Below are positions 1 through 5,645 of a DNA stretch of 11,157 nt, piece after piece (the first letter of the stretch is position 1; each line of letters begins with the position of its first letter). The notes beneath the pieces were generated by a model. It saw only the letters and a program-made list of their open reading frames with translations, did not search any database and was not told where the DNA came from. Origin of the DNA: Clostridia bacterium (lineage in GTDB: Bacteria; Bacillota_A; Clostridia; Oscillospirales; CAG-272); NCBI GenBank assembly GCA_017652965.1, contig JAGBZZ010000299.1, forward strand, positions 1 through 11,157. Direction: 5' to 3'. Position numbers and translations under genes: made by a program.

Positions 1-433
1 CAACCTTTACGCGGTAGACCTTGGGGATCTCGTGGCCGGGATGGGTCAGCTTATTGGCAAGATCTCCGTCATCCGTTAAGATCAGGATACCCTCCGAGCA
101 CATATCAAGGCGCCCTACGGGATAAACACGGCCGCACTCGGGGGGGATAAGGACAAGCACGCAACGGCGCCCACCGGGATCGCGGGAGGTGGTTACGTAG
201 CCGCGGGGCTTGTTGATCACAATGTAGGTGTGGTCGCGATCACGGTGCAGGACGACAGGCTTGCCGCGATAGAGAACGATATCCCGCCCGGGCAGGATCT
301 TCTGCCCAAGGACGGCAGGATGACCGTTGACGGTCACCTCTCCCGCCTCTATGGCCGCCTCTGCGGCGCGGCGCGACATCACGTTGCAATCGGTGAAATA
401 TTTTTGAAGTCTGACAAGATCCTTTTCGTTCAT
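1..433 (-). CDS. rluB: 16S/23S rRNA pseudouridine synthase, RsuA/RluB family (3' end cut by window)
   Basis: Enzymes of this family convert a specific uridine in rRNA to pseudouridine during ribosome maturation. Residues 1-60 form an S4 RNA-binding domain (RLQKYF, MSRRAAEAAIEAGEVTVNG). The catalytic domain begins near residue 69 (YIVINKPRGYVTT) and contains GRLDMCSEG with the expected catalytic aspartate at residue 110, followed by ILILTDDGDLANKL and KVYRVKV, all typical of RsuA/RluB. About 144 codons are present; family members usually have about 230-250 residues, so roughly 40 percent is missing beyond base 1. The ATG at 433 lies 4 nt after the dacF stop and has no clear Shine-Dalgarno sequence, so translation is probably coupled to dacF. 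The family is secure. Whether the target is 23S (RluB) or 16S (RsuA) RNA cannot be settled from this fragment. Confidence 0.9.
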   Translation of the reverse strand, partial: MNEKDLVRLQKYFTDCNVMSRRAAEAAIEAGEVTVNGHPAVLGQKILPGRDIVLYRGKPVVLHRDRDHTYIVINKPRGYVTTSRDPGGRRCVLVLIPPECGRVYPVGRLDMCSEGILILTDDGDLANKLTHPGHEIPKVYRVKV

Positions 434-437
434 AGTG

Positions 438-1550
438 TTAACGGCGTAAGCCGAACCATCCTTTCTTATCCTTGGGGGCGAAAATGTCTTCGGTAAAAAC
501 GAGGGGAGAGGAGGCCGTGCGGCCATCCGCTGTTCTGTAGATCACAGTTCCTGCTACGGCGCCCTTTTTTAAGGGGGCAACAGGGAGAGGGAGGATATCC
601 AGCATCTGTGACGGTGCAGGATCTCCGCGGCGCATCACAAGGCGGATCTCTTCTTGATTGGAAACCGTTGCCACCCTGTCGGTATTTAAAAGGGGAACGG
701 TCAGAGAGAGTGTATGCGGCGCGGCGATCAGGCGGCTTTCGTAGGTCGCAAAGCCCATGTCCAAAAGCTTGGTGTGATCTGCCCAGTCCGAGGGGGCATC
801 CAGGGTGACGGCCACAAGCAAAAGATCATCCCGTTTAGCCGCCGAAACCAGGCAACGGCCGCATTTTTTTGTATAGCCCGTCTTTACCCCTACCGCACCG
901 TCATATAGCATAAGCATCTTGTTGTGGTTGATCAGTGTGCGGGCAGAGCTACCGTCCAGGTCTGTGAAGATATAGCGGCGGGTCGATACGATTTGGTAAA
1001 GATCGGGATCCTCTAAAAGCTCACAGGCCATTACGGCCAAGTCTGCCGCTGTGGTGTAGTGCGTTTGGCTATCAAGTCCATGAGGATTGTCAAAATGAGT
1101 GTCCGAAAGCCCCAGTGCGGCGGCACGGTCATTCATCATGGCGGAAAAGCCGTCAACGTCCCCTCCTATCGCGTAGGCGATGGTTACGGCGGCATCGTTT
1201 GCACTTTGCAAAAGCAGGGCATAGAGGAGTGCCTCCAGGGTATAGCGCTCTCCCTCCTGCAGATATACGGAAGAGCCCTCGATGCCCACAGCCTCACACG
1301 GAACAGTGATCACGGTATCCAGCGGCAATTGCTCGATAGCTACAAGCGCTGTCATGATTTTGGTCGTGCTGGCCATGGGGTGGCGCTTTTTCTGGTTCTT
1401 GCCATATAGCGGGGCGCGGTTTTGCGCATCGTACAGGGCGGCACACTCAGCCGATACAAACGGCACCTCGGTAGCGGCTGCAAGGAACGTGAGCGGGGAA
1501 GGGAAAAGGAATAATGCAAGGAGAAGAAGCAGGAGAAGCGTCTTTTTCAC
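438..1550 (-). CDS. dacF: D-alanyl-D-alanine carboxypeptidase, DacF/PBP5 type (peptidase S11)
   Basis: This low-molecular-weight penicillin-binding protein would trim the terminal D-alanine from peptidoglycan pentapeptides outside the membrane. It has 370 residues, close to the family norm. A signal peptide is visible (MKK, then a leucine-rich core to about residue 22, with an LAAATE region near 23-28). All three active-site motifs are present: STTK at 61-64 with nucleophile Ser61 and Lys64, SAN at 116-118, and KTG at 223-225. The C-terminal third fits the PBP5 C-terminal domain. The tail (KKGWFGLRR) is short for an amphipathic membrane anchor. The start is GTG at 1550, preceded by GAGG with 7 nt spacing. 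In B. subtilis DacF is a sporulation protein; the neighbouring gerW supports a similar role here, but the sequence alone does not separate it from other S11 paralogues such as DacA or DacB. Its ribosome binding site lies in an inverted repeat at 1552-1583. Confidence 0.93.
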   Translation of the reverse strand: MKKTLLLLLLLALFLFPSPLTFLAAATEVPFVSAECAALYDAQNRAPLYGKNQKKRHPMASTTKIMTALVAIEQLPLDTVITVPCEAVGIEGSSVYLQEGERYTLEALLYALLLQSANDAAVTIAYAIGGDVDGFSAMMNDRAAALGLSDTHFDNPHGLDSQTHYTTAADLAVMACELLEDPDLYQIVSTRRYIFTDLDGSSARTLINHNKMLMLYDGAVGVKTGYTKKCGRCLVSAAKRDDLLLVAVTLDAPSDWADHTKLLDMGFATYESRLIAAPHTLSLTVPLLNTDRVATVSNQEEIRLVMRRGDPAPSQMLDILPLPVAPLKKGAVAGTVIYRTADGRTASSPLVFTEDIFAPKDKKGWFGLRR

Positions 1551-1551
1551 G

Positions 1552-1583
1552 GTAGCACCTCGAAAAAAGTATTTTGGTGCTAC
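1552..1583 (-). promoter_or_regulatory. Inverted repeat overlapping the dacF ribosome binding site
   Basis: GTAGCACC at 1552-1559 and GGTGCTAC at 1576-1583 are perfect 8-bp complements around a 16-nt loop. In the minus-strand transcript the 3' arm contains part of the GAGG Shine-Dalgarno sequence of dacF and ends just before its GTG codon. The RNA hairpin would therefore hide the ribosome binding site. No U-run follows the stem, so it is not a terminator. The repeat is seen directly; a role in controlling dacF translation is inference. Confidence 0.5.
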
Positions 1584-1588
1584 TTTGT

Positions 1589-1630
1589 GATAAAATCAGC
1601 CGGTCTATCCAAGGAAGCGGATAGAAAGGC
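1589..1630 (-). terminator. Weak terminator-like hairpin downstream of gerW
   Basis: Five bases after the gerW stop codon the minus-strand RNA can form GCC, a 3/3 internal loop, and CTATCC paired with GGATAG (1619-1624 with 1605-1610; outer GCC/GGC at 1628-1630 and 1599-1601) around an 8-nt loop. A short U-rich stretch follows (TGATTTTATC). The stem is interrupted and the U tract is short, so read-through into dacF is likely. It may only attenuate. Confidence 0.3.
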
Positions 1631-1634
1631 TTGC

Positions 1635-2084
1635 TTATTCTTCCTCTGCACTATCCTCTACCTTGATATCTTCCTGATTTTTGCTTTTTTTCTTGGTAAA
1701 AACATCGCGCAAGCGGGAAAGAATGTCGGGAGACCGCTCGATCAAGGAGGCGATCTTGTCGACAGAGCCGCCCTCGTCATATCCCGTGATCGGCAGAACC
1801 TCAACCGTGCCGTTTTCCGAAAGGACAAGGAAGGCAATGGGGGTGATGTTGACACCGGTGCCGCCTCCGCCGCCAAAATTATTCGGGCGTGCGGTGGTCT
1901 CCTTTGGCTTTTTTGCACCGTAGTCGATTCCGCCGGAGGCAAAGCCCATGGTTACACGGCTGACGGGAATAATGGTAGTGCCTCCTACCGTGATAGGCTC
2001 GCCGATGACGGTTTCGGAATTGGCAAACTCCTTTACCTTTTCCAGCGATGCGCGTATGATATCGCTAAATTTACTATCAGCCAT
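1635..2084 (-). CDS. gerW: Spore protein GerW (YtfJ family)
   Basis: This 149-residue protein matches the YtfJ/GerW family, which in B. subtilis has 151 residues and is needed for normal spore germination; its biochemical activity is unknown. Family signs are an N-terminal helical segment (FSDIIRASLEKVKEF), TVIGEPITVGGTTIIPVSRVTMGF at about 25-48, a glycine run at 71-78, and the hydrophobic segment ITPIAFLVLSENG at 80-92. The C-terminus is charged (KKKSKNQED, then DSAEEE). The start is the ATG at 2084, preceded by GAGGAG with 7 nt spacing. A longer reading to 2144 would add 20 residues that only overlap the upstream gene. Its first 8 bases overlap the end of the DUF2953 gene (ATGGCTGA), which implies translational coupling. 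The product supports a spore-forming lineage, though related proteins are also found in some non-sporulating bacteria. Confidence 0.9.
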   Translation of the reverse strand: MADSKFSDIIRASLEKVKEFANSETVIGEPITVGGTTIIPVSRVTMGFASGGIDYGAKKPKETTARPNNFGGGGGTGVNITPIAFLVLSENGTVEVLPITGYDEGGSVDKIASLIERSPDILSRLRDVFTKKKSKNQEDIKVEDSAEEE

Positions 2085-2772
2085 GACAGTTCTCCTCTTC
2101 TTGTGTTTTTCTCTTGGCGCGTTCTGCGGCACGGTGGCGGCCAAGGCGCGCTTTGATCCTGAGTGCCTCGGTAAGTGCGGAGATAAGGAGAGGGATCAGG
2201 AAAATGAGTGGGCAGGAAATTTCGGTGCGAATGGAAAAACGGTGTGTCCGCTCAAGAAAATTGACTCTAAGGTCAATAGCCGTGGGCTTTGGGGGCTTTA
2301 AAAAGCCGGTGTTTTCCAAAAAAGCCAGTAAATACGACACAGCCTGCGAAAGCAGGCCGTATTCAATGGCGGCCTTGGCCGAATCCTCCTCGCCGCCGAC
2401 AGAAAGATATAACTCTTTTACTTTGATGCGCACGTGGCGCGAGGCCTTTTCCAGGATCTTTTCGATCGTTTCCTTGAAAAGCGAGAGAAGAAAGCGAATG
2501 TCACCAAGGCGAAGCGGGTGCTTTTCCTTTTTTGCGCCTTGGCTCCCTTTTTGCTTTCCGTGGGAGGCGGTCGCGGTGGATTTTTTTCTTTTTTGCTTCT
2601 TTTTTCTCTTTGGGCGGCGCCTCTTTTTTTGCGGATACAGGGTGAAGGAAAGGAACAGATAGCGCAGACGAAGCAGGATCGCATCCCGATAGGAAAGGGT
2701 GATGCGTATTTTTGCGAAAAGAAGGATCAAAAGAAGGAGGAGGACGGACGCGATAATGGCAAGTGCGCGCAA
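2077..2772 (-). CDS. DUF2953 (YtfI-like) membrane-anchored protein
   Basis: This 231-residue protein resembles DUF2953 proteins such as B. subtilis YtfI, which sit directly upstream of ytfJ/gerW in many Firmicutes. The role is not established. It has one N-terminal membrane segment (about residues 3-20), then a very basic, low-complexity linker (about 47-85, rich in K and R). A globular part follows, containing the family-like stretches VRIKVKELYLSVGGEEDSA and AAIEYGLLSQAVSYLLAFL, then a second hydrophobic segment near residues 185-200 (CPLIFLIPLLISAL) and a charged tail. The likely start is the TTG at 2772, because a full GGAGG lies exactly 8 nt upstream (2781-2785). The ATG at 2780 is out of frame. 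Neighbours are scpB 36 nt upstream and gerW overlapping by 8 nt. Because it travels with gerW, a shared role in sporulation or spore envelope function is plausible but inferred. Confidence 0.82.
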   Translation of the reverse strand: MRALAIIASVLLLLLILLFAKIRITLSYRDAILLRLRYLFLSFTLYPQKKRRRPKRKKKQKRKKSTATASHGKQKGSQGAKKEKHPLRLGDIRFLLSLFKETIEKILEKASRHVRIKVKELYLSVGGEEDSAKAAIEYGLLSQAVSYLLAFLENTGFLKPPKPTAIDLRVNFLERTHRFSIRTEISCPLIFLIPLLISALTEALRIKARLGRHRAAERAKRKTQEEENCHG

Positions 2773-2785
2773 GATGGCATCCTCC
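2770..2785 (-). promoter_or_regulatory. Ribosome binding site that fixes the TTG start of the DUF2953 gene
   Basis: The minus strand reads GGAGG (2785-2781), 8 nt, then TTG (2772-2770). This is ideal spacing. An ATG at 2780-2778 touches the Shine-Dalgarno sequence, is out of frame, and would open only a 17-codon frame ending near 2727. Confidence 0.75.
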
Positions 2786-2808
2786 TTTTCTTCTTGGAAT
2801 TTCAGGTG

Positions 2809-3576
2809 TTAATCGTCTTTGGTGCCGTCATCGGTTGGGGGAAGGGCAGAGGGGGAAGCCTCGCCATCCGGCAACACCGCATCGATCGTGATCTGGTTTT
2901 CGTCGGTCTCAATCATCAGCTGGCGCCCCATCTGGATCAGCATTTCGGTGGCGGCATCGGTATGGATGTCGGGCAGGTCAGCAAGCGAGGTCAGCCCAAA
3001 GCAACGCAGAAAATCCGGCGTAGTGCCAAAAAGCATCGGCCGCCCGGGCGCGTCAAGCCGTCCCTTAGCCTCAATAAGTCCGCGGTCAAGCAGGTTGTTG
3101 ACGGCATAAGAGCTTTCTACCTTTCGAACCTGGTCGATATAAGAACGGGTGACAGGCTGATTGTAGGCGATGATCGCCAACGTTTCAATGGAGGAGTTGG
3201 AAAGGTTGCCGTTTTTGCGGATGCCGAGCGCTGCACGGATGTACGGGAGATAGGAGGGCTTGGTGCAAAGCTGGCAGGCCTCGTCATAGGTAAGCATGAT
3301 CACGCCGCGCGCAAGCCGCGTGCGGTTGTAGCGGTGCGCATATTCCAAGACACGCGCCTTCATTTCGAGAACAGGTATTTCAAAAAGTGCACCAAGCTGT
3401 GCATAGGTGATGGCATGCCCCGCCGCAAACAGGATCGCCTCTATCGCTTCGTCCAGATCAAAGTTTTCATCCGGTGAGGGCTTGCTTTCCTCTGCTTCCT
3501 CGCCTTCTGTGAGAGCCTCGGCCGTTTCGGTCTGCTCGGTCAGAAGCTCATTCTCCTTCGTCGTCTGTTTCGTCAT
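2809..3576 (-). CDS. scpB: Segregation and condensation protein ScpB
   Basis: ScpB is the dimeric winged-helix (kite) subunit that binds the kleisin ScpA and completes the SMC-ScpAB condensin, which organises and segregates the chromosome. The 255-residue product has the expected core: LDEAIEAILFAAGHAITYAQL at about 40-60 and the family signature region ETLAIIAYNQPVTR, LLDRGLIEAKGRLDAPGRP and FGTTPDFLRCFGL. The N-terminal 40 residues are acidic and low in complexity, as is the C-terminus (DDGTKDD). The ATG at 3576 is chosen. An in-frame TTG at 3582 would add two residues and has no better ribosome binding site. The gene overlaps the end of scpA by 29 nt, so the two subunits are almost certainly translationally coupled, fitting their function as a complex. 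Confidence 0.95.
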   Translation of the reverse strand: MTKQTTKENELLTEQTETAEALTEGEEAEESKPSPDENFDLDEAIEAILFAAGHAITYAQLGALFEIPVLEMKARVLEYAHRYNRTRLARGVIMLTYDEACQLCTKPSYLPYIRAALGIRKNGNLSNSSIETLAIIAYNQPVTRSYIDQVRKVESSYAVNNLLDRGLIEAKGRLDAPGRPMLFGTTPDFLRCFGLTSLADLPDIHTDAATEMLIQMGRQLMIETDENQITIDAVLPDGEASPSALPPTDDGTKDD

Positions 3577-4363
3577 GGTCAAACTCGCTTTCTACGTTTT
3601 CATCGGGGACATAGTCGGGATTGATGCGGAATCGAAGTAAAAGCCCGTCATCCTGCCCGTTGGGAGGTGCCGTTTCGTCCTCCGGGGTTTCCATAAGGAT
3701 AATGCGGTGGATCTTGATAAGCTCCAGAATGCCAAGGAAGGTGGCGATCAGCTCGGTTCTGTCCTCGCAGTCGGAAAGCAAGGCAAACATGGTCGCCTCC
3801 TGCTTTACCTCTAGGCGCGCCACCACAAACTCGATGCGCTTTTCTACCGATACGGTCTTTCGGTTGACAAGCGGGGTGATCAGCTTTTCGGAGGTGCGTG
3901 CCTCGGATTCGCGCATGCGGTTGAGAAGCGACTGCATGGCGCGGGCAAGCAGGGCGGGGTCAAGCCCGAGCGGGAAGCCCTTTTCGGGCGGGATCTCGTC
4001 GGTTTCCTTGGCGAAACGCCCCGAGAAATCCTCGTAAAGACGGCGCATATCCTCAGCCGCGGCCTTGGCCTGCTGATAGATCTGAAGGGCATTTTCCAGC
4101 TCCTGCTTCTTATGCTGCACCTCTTCCTCTGTACGCGGCAGAAGGATAATGCTTTTGATCAGCAAAAGCTCGCTTGCCATCACGACGAATTCGCTCGTCA
4201 GGTTCAGATCCATGCGCTCTGCCTCCGCCATATAGGCAAGATACTGGTCGCAGATCTCGGCGATCGGAATATCGGTGATCTTGTATTTATTTTTCCGGAT
4301 GATCTCCAAAAGAAGATCCATCGGCCCTTCAAATTGATCGAGCCGGAAAATGATTTCGTCCAT
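3548..4363 (-). CDS. scpA: Segregation and condensation protein ScpA (kleisin)
   Basis: ScpA is the kleisin that bridges the SMC ATPase heads and binds ScpB. The product has 271 residues, close to the usual 240-270. The N-terminal SMC-neck-binding region is clear (FRLDQFEGPMDLLLEIIRKN at residues 6-25, then ITDIPIAEICDQYLAYM), as is TSEFVVMASELLLIKSIILLP. The C-terminal winged helix for the SMC cap is seen near residues 205-230 (ELIATFLGILELIKIHRI). The last 20 residues are strongly acidic. The ATG at 4363 is preceded by TGAGG, in which the stop codon of the upstream protease gene overlaps the Shine-Dalgarno sequence, spaced 5 nt from the ATG. Gene order M50 protease-scpA-scpB is common in Clostridia. 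Confidence 0.95.
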   Translation of the reverse strand: MDEIIFRLDQFEGPMDLLLEIIRKNKYKITDIPIAEICDQYLAYMAEAERMDLNLTSEFVVMASELLLIKSIILLPRTEEEVQHKKQELENALQIYQQAKAAAEDMRRLYEDFSGRFAKETDEIPPEKGFPLGLDPALLARAMQSLLNRMRESEARTSEKLITPLVNRKTVSVEKRIEFVVARLEVKQEATMFALLSDCEDRTELIATFLGILELIKIHRIILMETPEDETAPPNGQDDGLLLRFRINPDYVPDENVESEFDHDETDDEGE

Positions 4364-4370
4364 AGATACC

Positions 4371-5042
4371 TCAGGATCCGAAAATAAGATTGAAAAGCCC
4401 CAGCATGTTGTTCGAGAGGAAGGCGGCCACAGCGGTCAGACCGCTTGATACCACGCCGAGAAGGAGCAAAAGGATCAGTGCCAAGGAAAAATAACGCTCA
4501 TAGCGGATGAAAAAGATAGCGGCGCGCGGGGGCAAAAACAGCATCAAAACGCGAGAGCCGTCAAGCGGCGGGATAGGAATGCAGTTGAAAAGCCCAAGCG
4601 TGAGGTTCACATAGTGGAAGATATAAACAAACTGCAGGGTGTAGATCAAGAAGCGTGCCGCCAGGGTTGGCAGCGAAACGTTCATGACGAGATACCAATA
4701 TCCTTTTTCGCAAGCGGTGTACAGAAAAGCACCGAGAAGGGAAAGAAGAAAGTTGGAAAGTGGGCCGCACATGGCCACGATCGCCATATCGCGCCGTGGC
4801 TTTTTGAAAAAACGGGTGTTGATCGGCACCGGCTTTGCCCATCCGAAATTCAAAAAGATCATAGAAAGCGTGCCGAGGAGGTCAAGATGCTTGAGAGGAT
4901 TTAAGGAAAGCCGCCCCAGGGCGCGCGGTGTGGGATCGCCAAGTCGCCATGCGGCATAGCCGTGCGAATACTCGTGAAAGGTGAGGGCAACCAGCACCGC
5001 GGGGATCGTTAAAAGGGTAAAGATAATGTTTTGTACGTCCAT
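4371..5042 (-). CDS. Site-2 protease family membrane metalloprotease (peptidase M50)
   Basis: This 223-residue integral membrane protein carries the M50 zinc site: HEYSH at residues 23-27 inside the first membrane segment, and N153 to D161 in NCIPIPPLDG, where Asp161 would be the third zinc ligand. Other family features are GDPTPRALGRLSLNPLKHLD at 36-55, GWAKPVPIN at 67-75, and several hydrophobic segments between. It lacks a PDZ domain and belongs with short YwhC-type site-2 proteases, not RseP/SpoIVFB. It would cut membrane-embedded substrates, which cannot be named from sequence. The start is ATG at 5042, one base after the engB stop (TGATATG) and without a good Shine-Dalgarno sequence, so coupling to engB is likely. 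A TTG at 5066 would add eight residues inside engB and is rejected. Confidence 0.92.
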   Translation of the reverse strand: MDVQNIIFTLLTIPAVLVALTFHEYSHGYAAWRLGDPTPRALGRLSLNPLKHLDLLGTLSMIFLNFGWAKPVPINTRFFKKPRRDMAIVAMCGPLSNFLLSLLGAFLYTACEKGYWYLVMNVSLPTLAARFLIYTLQFVYIFHYVNLTLGLFNCIPIPPLDGSRVLMLFLPPRAAIFFIRYERYFSLALILLLLLGVVSSGLTAVAAFLSNNMLGLFNLIFGS

Positions 5043-5043
5043 A

Positions 5044-5640
5044 TCAGCATAGCTCAGCCGCGGCAAGGATCTTGGCGCGTAAGGCCTCTTTTCCCAAGCC
5101 GTTCAAGGAAGAAAAGGGAAGCACAGGAATGCCCGGGAATTGCTCTCTGAGGGCGGTCTCCGCCTCGGCAACTGCCGTTTTCGAAAGCTTGTCCGCCTTA
5201 GAGGCGACGATCAGAAAAGGGATCTGATAGCCGGCAAGAAAATCGATCATCATCAGGTCGTCTGCGGTGGGGCCTATGCGGATATCCACCAGCTGAACCG
5301 TCAGGCGAAGGCGATCTCTATCGGGGTTTTTAACAAAATATCCGTCCGTCAAGGTGCTGAAGCGCCGTCTTTCGGCATCCGAGCGCTTGGCAAAGCCGTA
5401 TCCGGGCAGATCCACGAAGTACAGCTTCTTATCGACATCGTAAAAATTGATGGTAATGGTTTTTCCGGGAGAGCCACTGACGCGCGCCAGGGCCTTCCGA
5501 CCGAGCAGGGTGTTGATAAGCGAGCTTTTGCCGACGTTGGAGCGACCGGAAAAGGCGATCTGCGGGCGGGCATCCCCCGGAAACTGGGAAGGAAAGCCCG
5601 CAGAGATCTTCAGCTCGGTGGATGCGAAATTTACAGCCAT
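5044..5640 (-). CDS. engB: Ribosome biogenesis GTP-binding protein EngB/YsxC
   Basis: EngB is an essential TRAFAC-class GTPase that helps assemble the large ribosomal subunit. At 198 residues it has the normal length. G motifs are all present: G1 GRSNVGKSS at 32-40, the switch I region GKTITINFYDV at about 59-69, G3 DLPGYG at 77-82, G4 SKAD at 147-150 and G5 SSLNG at 167-171. The G4 motif has serine where threonine is more usual, which should be tolerated. The stretch YFVDLPGYGFAK is typical of the family. The ATG at 5640 follows the lon stop by 5 nt. There is no close purine-rich ribosome binding site, so it probably depends on coupling with lon. A lon-ysxC pair is also found in B. subtilis. 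Confidence 0.96.
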   Translation of the reverse strand: MAVNFASTELKISAGFPSQFPGDARPQIAFSGRSNVGKSSLINTLLGRKALARVSGSPGKTITINFYDVDKKLYFVDLPGYGFAKRSDAERRRFSTLTDGYFVKNPDRDRLRLTVQLVDIRIGPTADDLMMIDFLAGYQIPFLIVASKADKLSKTAVAEAETALREQFPGIPVLPFSSLNGLGKEALRAKILAAAELC

Positions 5641-5645
5641 GGTGC

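Noticed and set aside
1580..1612. Sigma-G-like promoter for dacF (GGATA, then CACAAAG)
   Set aside because: The -35 fits loosely but the -10 lacks the expected bases; not reportable.
2434..3477. Long plus-strand open frame of 347 codons
   Set aside because: It lies antisense to scpB and the DUF2953 gene, both clearly recognisable, and its product matches no known family and is of biased composition.
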